A stretch of 64,000 nucleotides of DNA from Humulus lupulus (taxonomy: Eukaryota > Streptophyta > Magnoliopsida > Rosales > Cannabaceae). Shown piece after piece: positions 1 to 11,454 of this stretch; the first letter of the stretch is position 1; the number at the start of each line of letters is the position of its first letter. The translations under genes were made by a program, and so were the position numbers. Under the pieces are notes generated by a model that saw only the letters and a list, made by a program, of their open reading frames with translations, made no database searches and was not told where the DNA came from. The DNA is taken from assembly GCF_963169125.1 (NCBI RefSeq), contig NC_084795.1:275724122-275788121 (forward strand), read 5' to 3'.

Positions 1-56
1 CAGATTTATAAAGATCCATGGACATGGCAGATCATTAGCGTACCCCGAGCTGAGCA

Positions 57-130
57 TAGCATCAGGTCGTGTCTCAGATGCCATGCTTCATAAGTGTTCC
101 TAGCTCGTGCCTATTGCTTTGTACTCATCG
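57..130 (+). repeat. 74-bp direct repeat, left copy
   Basis: Identical over all 74 bases to 2,032-2,105. The pair flanks a 1.9-kb insertion. It is far longer than any normal target-site duplication. Confidence 0.95.
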
Positions 131-2031
131 ACTTGATGGACCCAAAACGGGTATGTTTTAAATATTTATACTCGCAAGCGCACGAATCGTATTTATAGAA
201 TAGTTTTCGTGTAAGCACGAGATCGAACCCAAAGGAGTTGACTAAAATCGAAAATGAAACTATTTTAAACCAAAATTAATAAATTCTAACCTAGATCCAA
301 ATATTGATGCAAATTTGTAACAATAAAAATAAAATAAAAGACAATAGTATAGAAATTGAAGACAATATATATAAATAAATAAAAGACAATATATATAAAT
401 AAAAGACAATATATATAGATATAAATTAATAATAGAAATGAAGATGGTAAAATAAGATTATTAAGGATTAGAATCTACAAAATATAAGTTCAATAATATT
501 TATAAGTACATTGATTCCAAAGTTTTAGTGATAGTTAAAATAAATCAAACTATCATTTTTTAAATAGATTTATAACTTTAAGCACAAATTATTTATAAAA
601 AGATAGGATTTTTCTTCACTTTTCAAAATTATAATTTCAAAGCATTTAGTGTAAATCAATCTAATGAAATAACAAATAAATCAATGAACATTATTTATAA
701 GGCAAAACATAATATTTTTGTTGTAAGCATGGATGTGTACAATTTAATGACACATCTTACACAAAGAATATTATGTATTTGCACTAATGAAGAACAAAGT
801 TTAAATATGTGCTAACAATCCAAAATACATGATATTTAAGATGAAAGAAGATATTTGAAGAAGAAAATTCCATAAACTTTGTTGCACAAAATGGGAAATC
901 AACATACAAAATAAACACTATCTAGTTACAAATTGTTTCATCATCACCTTAATAATCTTAAAAAGATTAGAAACACATAGCTAGAATAACAAATACAAAC
1001 TAAAAATTACAAACATAAATAGGAAAATTTGGAGGATGAACCTCCAAATTTTTCCTCTAAAAATACATAGAAAAAAATAAAAAGAAGAAGAAGATGAAGA
1101 GAATTGAGAGGTTTTGAATGTGTAGAAACTTTGTGTAGAGTAACCTCCCTCTAAAAATGGACCACAAATCTCTTATTTATAGCCAAAAAATGATGATTAA
1201 AATAATCAATTCAAATTAATTAAATTGATTAAATTAATTGAATTAATTATAAAATGGCAAATAGGGATAAATTATAGGGTGTAATAATTATGTTTTTGGG
1301 TAAAAAGTATAGAAAGTGAGGTAAAAATGTGGTATTTTTAGACATAGGGGACAAATGGTACATTTTGCTTTTTTATGGGCTCAAGAAAATAATACTTTGT
1401 GGCATGCTTTGGGTGGCTTCGGCTGGCAGGAGGCCAAGTGACTGAAGGCAGCAATGTGGGCAGAGGAGTACACGGCTGGGCATGTGATAGCCAAAAGATA
1501 GTGCTGAAGGAAGCTTGAACGAATTGATTGAAGAGGAAGGATTGAAGCTTGGGCATAAGCTTGGGCCTTGCTTGGGCTGGCTGAAAGTATTCAAAAATAC
1601 CAACATTTCATTTCTTTTTTCTCAAAAATGCCACCTTTCTTCCTTCTTTTCCTTACTTTTCAAAGCCCAAAATTGCAACAACTTTCCTACAAAATAAACA
1701 TAAACTAAATCATAATAAAATATTTTCAACTATAAAATAAATCAATTTAATTATTTGAAAACATTAATTATAACTCAATTTATATTTAACATTTAAATTT
1801 AATAATACAACATTTTTTTACCTCAAATTCAACTACAATAATTCAAATAATTAACTACATCATTTTACAACAAAATAACTATAAAAACACACAAAAACAT
1901 ATAAAATCAAAATAAACCCAATAAATTCAAAATTACTTAAAAACTTAATAAATCAATTAAAAACTCAAGATTTAAGCAACAATTAGCACATAAAAAGTGG
2001 TAAAATAACTCTATTTTGTAGAGTTATCACG
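131..2031 (-). mobile_element. LTR-like insertion between 74-bp repeats
   Basis: AT-rich block of 1,901 bp with no supported gene. Read on the minus strand it starts near TGATAACTCTAC, contains a self-complementary TAACTCTA...TAGAGTTA start, and ends near GGGTCCATCA, so it has TG...CA-type edges. I infer an LTR or a solo LTR in reverse orientation. No 5-bp target duplication is visible directly at these edges. A near-perfect hairpin sits at 1,021-1,056 (AGGAAAATTTGGAGG paired with its complement). The short reading frames at 1,338-1,697 overlap on both strands and look random. Confidence 0.5.
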
Positions 2032-2105
2032 TAGCATCAGGTCGTGTCTCAGATGCCATGCTTCATAAGTGTTCCTAGCTCGTGCCTATTGCTTTGTACT
2101 CATCG
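2032..2105 (+). repeat. 74-bp direct repeat, right copy
   Basis: Perfect copy of 57-130. It is followed by about 136 bp of unassigned sequence up to the edge of the segmental duplication at 2,242. Confidence 0.95.
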
Positions 2106-2241
2106 GCTCATGTTATTTACCTAGGGAATCGCACTATCTTTACAGAGGAAAGGTGAACTTGTGGGTCATCTATTATAGTTCTGGGCTAGACAGCTGTATC
2201 CGAGCTGTCTAAAAGACTCGTGCTGAATTTCAAGACGTACA

Positions 2242-2737
2242 CCACCATTTCTCACTAATCCTCAAATTACCTCATAATTTCTCAATTAACTCCATTATAC
2301 CCAAATACTCATCAAATGATTTCCGATTACCCGATAGAACCCGATAATGCATTAAATTACTATAATACCCCAAGGCTCACCCCGAGCCGGGTATTTGACC
2401 CCGTTGTAACTAAACCGCTAACTGGCTCACTAGGATCCTCTCGTGCTGAATAACCCAAATATATCCACATAATAATGTGGACTCAATCATTAAACTCATA
2501 TATTAAAAAATATGCCTGCAATGGGTAAAAATTACGAAAATGTTTTTCTAATAAGAAACAAGCCCACTGCATGCTTAATACACCTAAACGTGCAAACCTA
2601 GTCATATTATAATATAACTCACATAATTCATATAACCATGCATATAATCACATAAACACATAATTAATTCAATTATTGCTCTCCTAGCCCCCTAATCAAG
2701 GCGCACTAAGCCCTATTAGGGAAATTTAGATGTTACA
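2242..2737 (-). mobile_element. Long-LTR fragment (TGTAAC family), LTR 5' end
   Basis: Matches 47,515-48,000. On the minus strand it begins TGTAACATCTAAATTTCCC at 2,737, the degenerated start of the family whose intact members begin TGTAATGCCCC or TGTAACGCCC and end GGGCGTTACA (see 35,537 and 44,808). The rest of this LTR is missing here, cut off at 2,242. Confidence 0.75.
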
Positions 2738-3147
2738 ATATGGGAGTCTCAATCTTTGGTTAGAAGTGGGGCTCACATGTGTGTAGGGAGTGGTTGTAAT
2801 GTAGACATTTTGCCTGACCCATTGTTACCTGATGAGGTCAACCCTTTTGATTCTTCATTACATCTGGGTTTGGAAAGGAAGAAATTTGCGAGTTTGTTGC
2901 TTCCTGGCTTGCGTCAATGGGATAAAGATGTGCTTAATGATTTATTTACTGAGTGGGATAGGATTTTGATTAATAGCATTCCGTTGAATGAGAATTTAAA
3001 TGATGATAGATGGAGTTGAGTGGGGGAAAGGTCCGGTTTTTATAGTGTGAAATTTGCTTATAAAATGATTCAGATTGGGAAGAACAATGGAATAAGGGTG
3101 GATAATTCAGCTTTGTGGAAGAAACTTTAGAATTTGAAGGTGCCTCT
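2738..3147 (+). pseudogene. LINE relic, distal reverse-transcriptase part (left half)
   Basis: Translation gives the LINE-type stretch following the RT domain: SLVRSGAHMCVGSGC, then DILPDPLLPDEVNPF and FYSVKFAYKMIQIG. This resembles the region leading into the RT zinc-binding domain of plant L1-like elements. It has stop codons and is 5' truncated by the LTR at 2,737. It continues at 13,884 after the Copia insertion. The same relic without the Copia is in unit B at 48,001. Confidence 0.75.
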
Positions 3148-3914
3148 TATTAGTGAAGGTTGTTAGTTAGTACAGGCTGTCATTTTTCAGTTAGTTATTA
3201 AGTTATAGAGCTGTGCAGTTAGGAAGAGTTGTTACTCTTTCACAGCTCTCTTTTTTGCTATAACAGAATTCTGTTACACTACAAGAAAATGGGGTCTTTA
3301 CCTACCAATTGTAAGTGTAGGTAAAACTAGCCTAATGGTAGGTAATATAGTTTACCTACCAATATTGAATTGGTAGAGATTGGTAGGTAAAAGTTAGTGG
3401 GGAAAGAGTCTTTACCTACACTTATTAACACTGGTAGGTAAAAGAATCAGTGGACCCCACTAAGTTATAAATCAATTGATGAGTCATCAGATGACGTGTT
3501 TGATGACATGGTTTTTGTAGTTTTACGTGTCTGATGATGTGGCATCATATGTGGCATCCTACGTGGCATCCTGCATGGCATTCTGCGTGGCATCATATGT
3601 GGCATCCTACGTGGTGTCATTTTATTTGCCCACATAGCATTATTTTATTAGTTTGTTACACAATTTATATTTTGTTCAAATTTAATGGTTATGTGTAGGT
3701 AAAAGATAATAACAGTTATTTATAAATGTTATATATTAGAAATAAACTAGAAAAAAACCATTCAATAATAAAATGTTTAATGCTAAAATTCTTTATAATG
3801 TTCAATACTAAAATAAGTCATAAAGTTATCATTTTAAGGTTACCCCTACCAAAATAAAAAAAACTTCATAAAGTTCATTCCTTAGTAAATTAATGTAAAT
3901 AAACTAAGAATCAT

Positions 3915-5052
3915 CTTGTGACTCCCGAACTGAAATAGATGGCGACTCTTAAATTTGCATCGTAGTTTCAGATGCAACTCTCGAGGCCAGTAGAGAATGA
4001 CTTTCATATGTTCGCATCAAGTGAAGACCATCTACTGTTGCTAAGATCTTTATATTTTCCTTTGCAGAAACTGCTAATAGTGATCCCTCCTTGTTGAAGC
4101 GGATACGTGGACTCGCCTTAATAACAGAAGAGTTGATACAATAAATATATCAATAATAATACCAGCTAAGAAAAGTTTCAAATATACAAATTTCATGAAA
4201 AGAAAAACTTACTGGTAAGTATCCCTCAGCATAGTCAACAAGTTGACACTATCCATATCCCACACTTTGATAGCAAAGTCATCTCCAACAGCCAAGAACC
4301 GGTTCTTGGTTGTGTCAAACTGAATAATACCTGAAGAAGGTTTAACAAAACCCTTGGTAGGTTCTCTTTACAATACCTTCAACTTCATTCCATTCAACAA
4401 CATAAGATTCCCCATATCTGCTTGTCCCGCATGAGAAAAGTCTACAAAAAATGTTTATGCAAGTAAACATCGAATTACCAATTTTTAAAACCATTTAAAT
4501 GAACTAACATTTTAATAGATCAACCTCTTTCCATCTGTACTATAAGCCATCGTTGTGCATGATCGACCAGGAGCATCATAATCAACTCTAGATCGCTCCT
4601 GGTCATATAACCATGCTTTTATTTTCCCATCTACCGATGTTGAAAAGACAAACTGAGGAATAAAAGTCAAGAGCAGTTCTTTAAATAAACTGATAGTAAA
4701 TGAGCCAACTGAGCAAGACACATGGGGAAAATCAAACCCAAAAACAACAATCTAATTAAGTCCTCCTTACATGAACACTCCCCTTGTTATGAGGACACAC
4801 TGAATGAACAGGAGCAGCATGGCCTTCAAAGGTATACAGCTTTGCACCAGTAGCCACATTCCACACCTATATATAGGATCCATAAAACCTTTAAATAAAG
4901 CAAATTTTACCACAGCCAACGAAATAATCTGTTTTTTTCTTTCTTTTCTAACCAACCTTAATGGTCTTGTCATCACCACAGGTTATAGCACATAGTTGCA
5001 TGGATGGTTTACAGAATGCAAGATCATTTACACTACCAACATGGGCATCAAT
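3915..5052 (-). pseudogene. Captured TOPLESS/TPR corepressor WD40 fragment
   Basis: Five exon pieces in genomic order on the minus strand: 4,957-5,052 (HVGSVNDLAFCKP, ITCGDDKTIK), 4,771-4,866 (GAKLYTFEGHAAPVHSVCPH), 4,525-4,652 (STSVDGKIKAWLYD, VDYDAPGRSCTTMAYS), 4,213-4,441 (SCGTSRYGES, VVEWNEVEG) and about 3,915-4,116 (SPRIRFNKEGSLLAV). These match the WD40 region of plant TOPLESS and TOPLESS-related corepressors, whose beta-propellers take part in transcriptional repression. Splice-site-like AG and GT borders survive, so genomic DNA rather than mRNA was captured. The fourth piece has a frameshift and the last ends in a stop. The LisH/CTLH N-terminus is absent, so no functional TOPLESS can be made. 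It lies inside the CACTA, antisense to the Copia host. Confidence 0.88.
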
Positions 5053-5617
5053 CTGTAGATAATATAATTTTGTTTTTGTTGTTTGGTGCTGGGTGAACTT
5101 TTTCACCCTTGTATTTTATCGATGATTAATAATACAAATAATTTGGTAATAAAAATAAAAAATAAACATAACTAAATCATTTACTCTATTTTATCTAACC
5201 AGTCAAAATTTAAAAACACATAATTTTACTTTTTAAACAGCACTTTCAAATCATAATATTTCAAACGAGTATTTAAAAATATTGTTTTCAAAATACAAAA
5301 CCAACTATCTCCTAAGCTTCACGTCTATTATTGCATCTTTTTCCTTGATCCAGATGAGCAAGGAGACAATGGGATCCACATAAAGAAAAACAATCCTACA
5401 ACCAGCTTGATCTAATCAATATTTACAAAATCCATTATTTTATCTCAGAGTGATAAAAGGTTTATGATGTTTAGCCCATTCTTTTATCATGGAAAAAGTC
5501 TTTTTTATATCAACAAAGAAAGAATCAACTTTGCATTGTAATAATCTCCGTTACCAAAATCATTTCTAAATTGTACATAACTGGTATGCCTAAAAGTAAC
5601 TTTACATTCTTGATCTT
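5053..5617. other. CACTA interior, no gene recognised
   Basis: AT-rich; probably intron or flank of the captured TOPLESS-like gene. I see nothing else in it. Confidence 0.4.
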
Positions 5618-5772
5618 TTTTTTCCCAAAACTAGGATCCCCACCTAACCCTATAATATTTGGAGACCAGAAAATTATACCAATGTTTATGTAGTTGCCCG
5701 GGAGGGACTCGAGCCTCAGACCTTGTGGGAGCAAACTGCATGCTTGACCATTTGAGCTAACTCTCTTGGGTA
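5618..5772 (-). mobile_element. tRNA-derived SINE
   Basis: On the minus strand the head carries a Pol III A-box-like TTAGCTCAAATGG and a B-box-like GGCTCGAGTCC about 40 bp apart, followed by an unrelated body and an A-run (T-run on +, about 5,618). This is the layout of a plant tRNA-related SINE. Clear target duplications are not visible. It is not a tRNA gene: the cloverleaf arms do not pair. Confidence 0.6.
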
Positions 5773-6100
5773 AAATCTTAATTTCTTAAATTTCAGAACT
5801 TATTAATTATACATTTCTTATTGATGGATACACAGAGAGTAAGAAAACCACTTATACAAGTTTGTTAACAACGTAATTAAGATTATCATTTTCTCAATAA
5901 CTGAGTATGAGGCCCTGCTACAAATAAACTTGAACAAACTAATAATCTATTCAACATGATTGATCCTGAAAAACTAAACTGCCAATCAAAACTAAGAAGT
6001 AAGAACTCAACCACATAGAATTTAGAACAAATAGGTACCTAGTCTTATGTAGATATCTGATGTTAATATATGTAAACTTAATAACCTATCTAGTCATTAA

Positions 6101-6835
6101 AACTCCAAGCATTCTGCTTCCCTACAACCTTCACATTAAAATCATATTCGAAGTAGTATTATTTGTAGAGGCTAATGCAAAGGTCGTGTGCCAAATCATC
6201 GAAAATAACCAATAAGCATATGCATAACTAACCTCTCTTCTATGATCTCGGGTAACACATTTTTCTTCTTCGAAAAACCGCAAAGTTCTTCGAAGCTGCT
6301 TTGAGTGCAGCTTTAAGTCCTTCGCCAAATCTTCTTCTCAAACCCATTGTCGCCTGAAACATAACATACTCAATAAGCAACAGCCACACGTGAATAAAAA
6401 AATAATTTTGCTAACCAAAACTTATCCCCCAACGTAGTGCCCATATAAAGTAGCACAAAAACAAAAGACATGAAAACAAGATATTGAATGAAAATTTGCA
6501 ATAAAGTAAACAGGGATGTGGGATATTCATATTTTCCACTCTGCTTTTTATTAAGAAATCCAACAAAAAACAAAATTTGGGATTTGCAACTCAAAACACG
6601 CTAAAGAAGGTATTACAAACATCCAGAAACAATGTTCAATAATTCAAAGAGAAGAGCCAAAGGGTACCAAGATGAAAACCTTGTCAGGGCATCGAGTACC
6701 ACCACGGCAATTCCCCTATTATGGAGGCAGAAGGATTCTCTAAGTTGTTCACCAAATAATATATAGTGTAGACATTCAACAAAAGCATATTCTTTTGGCA
6801 TTTTATCAAACAACTTGAATGCATAATAAAAAAAA
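6101..6835 (-). pseudogene. Captured TFIIE-alpha fragment, copy 1
   Basis: The exon at 6,233-6,353 (minus) encodes KDLKLHSKQLRRTLRFFEEE followed by TRDHRRE, the winged-helix part of plant TFIIE large subunit, with AG and GT borders. The upstream piece ending at 6,680 reads NRGIAVVVLDALTR, the preceding TFIIE-alpha segment. A TGA in WV*EEDLAKD breaks the reading frame in this copy. TFIIE-alpha is a general RNA polymerase II initiation factor; only its N-terminal exons are here. The block is repeated immediately downstream. Confidence 0.85.
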
Positions 6836-7560
6836 CTCCAAGCATTCTGCTTCCCTACAACCTTCACATTAAAATCATATTCGAAGTAGTATTATTTGTA
6901 GAGGCTAATGCAAAGGTCGTGTGCCAAATCATCGAAAATAACCAATAAGCATATGCATAACTAACCTCTCTTCTATGATCTCGGGTAACCAATTTTTCTT
7001 CTTCGAAAAACCGCAAAGTTCTTCGAAGCTGCTTTGAGTGCAGCTTTAAGTCCTTCGCCAAATCTTCTTCTCGAACCCATTGTTGTCTGAAACATAACAT
7101 ACTCAATAAGCAACAGCCACACATGAATAAAAAATTAATTTTGCTAACCAAAACTTATCCCCCAACGTAGTGCCCATATAAAGTAGCACAAAAACAAAAG
7201 ACATGAAAACAAGATATTGAATGAAAATTTGCAATAAAGTAAACAGGGATGTGGGATATTCATATTTTCCACTCTGCTTTTTATTAAGAAATCCAACAAA
7301 AAACAAAATTTGGGATTTGCAGCTCAAAACACGCTAAAGAAGGTATTACAAACATCCAGAAACAATGTTCAATAATTCAAAGAGAAGAGCCAAAGGGTAC
7401 CAAGATGAAAACCTTGTCAGGGCATCGAGTACCACCACGACAATTCCCCTATTATGGAGGCAGAAGGATTCTCTAAGTTGTTCACCAAATAATATATAGT
7501 GTTGACATTCAACAAAAGCATATTCTTTTGGCATTTTATCAAACAACTTGAATGCATAAT
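6836..7560 (-). pseudogene. Captured TFIIE-alpha fragment, copy 2 (tandem)
   Basis: Nearly identical tandem copy of 6,101-6,835. The exon at 6,966-7,086 reads QQWVREEDLAKDLK and onward without the nonsense codon of copy 1. The upstream piece again reads NRGIVVVVLDALTR. The duplication lies inside the CACTA and includes intron sequence, so it probably arose after capture, by tandem duplication of about 735 bp. Confidence 0.85.
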
Positions 7561-7679
7561 AAAAAAAATAGCAACAACTCTAATTTTTATGCTATCAACT
7601 ATATTACTTTCAGCAGCAATATATACATATATATATATATATCATATATACATATAACAACACAGAGAGATACCATGGG

Positions 7680-8060
7680 AGAGAGGTGAGTTACCGTGAG
7701 TGTAAGTGGGAGAGAGAGATCAAACCCAGCTGTTCCCCAAAGTCCCCACAACGTACGTAGATCCCCATCCCCGCCATTGAGCCCGCATCTGAGACGAAGA
7801 AGACCACGAGCCCAGACCTACACCTCTTCCCCGTGCCCTTCTTCAAACTAGAGGCTCGGGCTAGTCGGAATCTCACCAGAAAGTGCAAGAGGCGGACGGC
7901 TTCGGACCATTGGTTGATAGCCCTAGGCAGCGCGTATGGTGGTGATCTCGTGGGGGTCAACGTTTCGAGGGCCGACGGTTCGATTGGGCTGGTGCGTGTA
8001 CGGCTCCGGCGATGGGACGATGGCCGTTCGGGCCTGGCAGAGGCAACACAGTAGTCAGAG
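7680..8060. other. GC-rich fragment inside the CACTA, origin unknown
   Basis: Base composition jumps to GC-rich in an otherwise AT-rich element, a typical sign of a captured 5' exon or promoter. Frames are open on both strands for 70-90 codons but I recognise no domain. It is preceded by a GA/TA-rich tract at 7,620-7,720. Confidence 0.4.
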
Positions 8061-8647
8061 AGAGAGAAAGAGGGCTTCAGGGAAGATAGAGGAAAAGAGA
8101 AGCTTTATGTTTCAGATTACACAATTTCTTTTTTATTTAAATTAAAATCATCTTGTGTGGCTGAAATAAATACTCAAATATATGTTATTTATATTTATTC
8201 CAACTATGTATACACGTGGCATGCCACATGTTATATATTGTGTACACATCATATTATTTACTCCACATAAGCTTCCAAATAAGCATTTATAATAATAAAA
8301 TAATATAATGAAAATAAAAAATAGGGAGAAAATTGAGCGGGAATGGTTAAAAAATTTCCCTCCATAATATATGTAAGTAAAGATCATTACCTACTAATAT
8401 TATTGGTAGGTAAAGCTATGTTCCGAAATATAATATAATGGACTAGCATTTACCTACTAATATTATCTACCAATAAATATTGGTAGGCAAAACCCTACTT
8501 TCCCTACCAATATATATTGGTAGGTAAAATATTGGTAGGTAAAGATCAGATTTCTTGTAGTGTTATGATTGATGTATTGTTTTGCTTATCTATAAATATC
8601 ACAAAGAGCTTGTGAATTAAACACAGCTCATTTCATCAATCTCAACT

Positions 8648-8660
8648 TGGTATCAGTGCT
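8648..8660 (+). promoter_or_regulatory. Copia primer-binding site
   Basis: TGGTATCAGTGC directly follows the 5' LTR. It matches the initiator-tRNA-Met primer-binding consensus of plant Copia elements (TGGTATCAGAGC) with one mismatch. Confidence 0.85.
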
Positions 8661-8717
8661 TTTTGGTTCATTTTTTTTCCTTTCTTTGCTTGCATCGAGT
8701 TCTTGAAGCAGTCTCTC

Positions 8718-10349
8718 ATGGCGTCTTCCTCTGCTGCTGGTCTTAGGCCTGAGGGCTCCTCCTTTTCCGCTACCACCAATGCTCTTCATGTTCCTGCTGT
8801 GCAAGTGATTCCAAATCACATCATGCCTCTCAATCTCCGTCTCGATCGAAACAACTTCTTCTACTGGCGATCACAGGTTCTGTCTACTGTCCGTGCACAT
8901 CAGCTAGAAGGATTTCTTACTGGCACTCGTCCACGACCTCCTGCCACCATAATCGATCCATCTGATGAATCAAGATTCCTTCCAAATCCAGAATTAGCTG
9001 ATTGGTTGCGTCTAGATCAGTTTATATTGAGTTGGTTGTTCAATTCGATCTCTGAAGGCATGCTTGGCCATGTTGCACGGTGTGAGTCTTCTGCAGAACT
9101 CTGGCACGTTCTTCTACAACTTTTCTCAAACACTTCTAGAGCACGAATTCTGCAACTTCGAGGCCTGCTTCAATCAACAAAGAAAGGATCTACACCTATT
9201 GATGAATACATCCTCAAAATGAGGTGTCTCGGTGATGCTTTGATGGCTGCTGGCCATCCAATCACAGATGATGAGCTGATCTTATACATTCTTGGAGGAC
9301 TAGGCAGCGAGTATGATTCAGCCATTGTCACTCTAACCTCCAAAGAAACAATCACATTACAAGATGTTCAGTTCTTGCTCCAAACTCAAGAACTAAGGAT
9401 CGAACAAATGTCATCCATTGCTGCTTTAGATCTGCAAAATCCAACTGCAAACTATGCTGTTGCAAACAAAAAAGGACCTCCACCACCATACAATTCCAAC
9501 AATAACAGTCGTGGTCGTGGCTCTGCTAGAGGACGTGGAGGTCGAAACTTCAACACTCGTGGAGGAAATCGTCCTGTTTGCCAAGTCTGTGGTCAAGCTG
9601 GACACACAGCTTTAAAATGTTATCATCGATTTGATCTAAGCTACCAAGGAGAAGGTAGTTCGAATCCACCTGAGTCACCTCCTGAGGAACCACAGGCTAT
9701 GTTGGCTACTGCTTCAACAGTGAACGATCCACAATGGTACCTGAATAGTGGTGCCTCCCACCATGTCACTGTTAATGCTGCTGTGCTCACTGATAAAATC
9801 GACTACAAAGGGAAAGGAAAATTGACTGTAGGTAATGGTGCTTCACTTTTCATCTCTGCCATTGGAAATAGCTTTCTTCCTTGTTCTAAAATCTTGGTTC
9901 TAAAAAGTGTCTTACATGTCCCTGCTATTCATAAAAACCTTATTAGCATTTCTCAATTCTGTGCAGACAACAATGTTGTCATTGAATTTGATACTAATCT
10001 ATGTTTTTTCATTGATAAGATCACGAGACAGGTCCTTCTGCAAGGCATTCTTAATCAAGGTCTATACAAGCTATCTTTTCCATCATCCAGTCATTCATCC
10101 ATTGCCTCTTCTCGAGTCATTTCCTCACTGCATCCACCTACTGTGCATTTAAGTACTTCCAATGCCTCAAATAAAACAGATTGTAATTCTTCTCATTCAT
10201 CTTCTGTTTCATGTAACAATTCAAAATGTATTGCTACACTTTGGCACAATAGACTTGGCCATCCTTCCTCTGTAATCCTTACAAAGGTTCTCAAATCAAT
10301 AAATAAAAAGTTTTCTAAATCTGATTTAACATTCTGTGATGCCAGTTAA
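8718..10349 (+). pseudogene. Copia gag, protease and integrase N-terminus (broken)
   Basis: Start chosen at MASSSAAGLRPEG. Gag runs over about the first 270 residues (NNFFYWRSQVLSTVR, then SWLFNSISEGMLGHV). An RG-rich linker and a CCHC knuckle follow (CQVCGQAGHTALKC). The protease motif reads LNSGAS where an active enzyme has D-S/T-G, so the catalytic aspartate is replaced by asparagine. The GAG-pre-integrase motif WHNRLGHPS is present. The frame stops at 10,347-10,349 just before the zinc-binding LGKNH-like segment, which resumes in frame after the stop. Hence a degenerate polyprotein. Confidence 0.92.
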
Positions 10350-11454
10350 TTTGGGAAAAATCATTTAATGCATTTCAGTAGTTCTTCTCTAAAAACTACT
10401 CAGCCATTACAACTTATTCATTCAGATGTTTGGGGTCCTTCCCCAAATGTCACTGCTAAAGGATACAAGTTTTATATACTGTTTGTAGATGATTTTACCA
10501 AATATAGCTGGATTTATCCAATGAAGAACAAAACTGATGCCTTTCCCATTTTTTTAACCTTCAGAACCTTTGTAGAAAAACAGTTTGATACCACTATAAA
10601 GGGCCTACAAACTGATTGGGGTGGGGAGTACAGAAAGTTACAACCACTTTTACAAAAATTAGGCATCTTGTTTAGGCATCCTTGTCCTCATACTCACCAA
10701 CAACAAGGTAGAGTAGAGAGAAAACATAGGCATGTTACTGAAATGGGTTTAAAATTGTTAGCTCAAGCCAAAATGCCATTAACTTTCTGGTGGGATGCAT
10801 GTGTGTCTGCTGTCTATCTCATAAACAGGTTACCAACAGTTGTAAATGACTACAAATCTCCTTTCCAGTGTCTCTATGGTACCATACCAGACTATAATTT
10901 TCTGAAAACCTTTGGATGTGCCTGTTTTCCATTCCTCAGACCTTACAATCAACATAAGTTTCAATTCAAGACATCAAAATGTGTCTTCCTTGGCTATAGT
11001 CCTTTCCATAAAGGCTATAGATGTTTACACTCCTCAGGTCGAATCTACATTGCAAGAAGTGTCAATTTTAATGAAAAAGAGTTTCCCTATTCTACTCTAT
11101 TTTCTACTCCACTAAATAAGGCATATTACAACAATTTGCTTGCACCAGCATTTGTTATTCCTACTGTGTCTACATCTGATAACTTTCCTCCAATTCAGTT
11201 TGGTTCCATAAGTCTCACTTCAGATGCTCAACACACTACTCCATCTGTCTCATCTTCTTCTCATCATACTGGTGAACAATCAAATGAGTCATCTTCCACA
11301 GCAAGCATTGCTCCTGAGCCACCTGTTCCAAATGCTGCTTCTTTAACTATAGAAGAAGTAGTCATTCCTACTCCACATATCTCTCCTTCTCCTCCACCTT
11401 TACCTCAGGGTCATCCAACCCAAAGTTTTCCTTGTTACAGCATCTCAACAACAG
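10350..11454 (+). pseudogene. Copia integrase core
   Basis: Follows the nonsense codon. DDE-type catalytic residues are visible: D in IHSDVWGP, D in LQTDWGGEY and E in GRVERKHRH. The C-terminal part has CVFLGYSPFHKGYRC, typical of Copia integrase. It ends in a Ser/Pro-rich linker and then shifts frame at about 11,455 into the RT. Confidence 0.9.

Larger units (their letters stand above)
3277..8562 (+). mobile_element. CACTA (En/Spm-type) transposon carrying host gene fragments
   Basis: The left end is CACTACAAGAAA and the right end is its complement, TTTCTTGTAGTG. The 3-bp target duplication TTA (3,274-3,276, 8,563-8,565) is exact. Subterminal regions are full of short direct and inverted CCTACCAAT/ATTGGTAGG motifs (3,290-3,440, 8,380-8,545), plus tandem GTGGCATCCTAC-like repeats at about 3,535-3,620, as expected for CACTA elements. 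No transposase is visible. The interior carries intron-containing pieces of a TOPLESS-like gene, a tRNA-derived SINE, a doubled TFIIE-alpha fragment and a GC-rich fragment, so it is a non-autonomous gene-capturing (Pack-CACTA) element. It is younger than the Copia because it lies in the Copia LTR. Confidence 0.95.
3148..8647 (+). repeat. Copia 5' LTR, split by a CACTA element
   Basis: Real LTR sequence is 3,148-3,276 plus 8,566-8,647; bases 8,563-8,565 are the CACTA target duplication. It contains a TATA-like segment (CTATAAATA, about 8,590) and ends CTCAACT directly before the primer-binding site. Confidence 0.93.

Noticed and set aside
5690..5775. tRNA gene on the minus strand (A- and B-box-like motifs)
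   Set aside because: Anticodon and acceptor stems do not pair and an A-run tail follows; it fits a SINE head better.
3912..7560. Functional TOPLESS or TFIIE-alpha host gene
   Set aside because: Only internal exon pieces with stops and frameshifts, bounded by exact CACTA ends.
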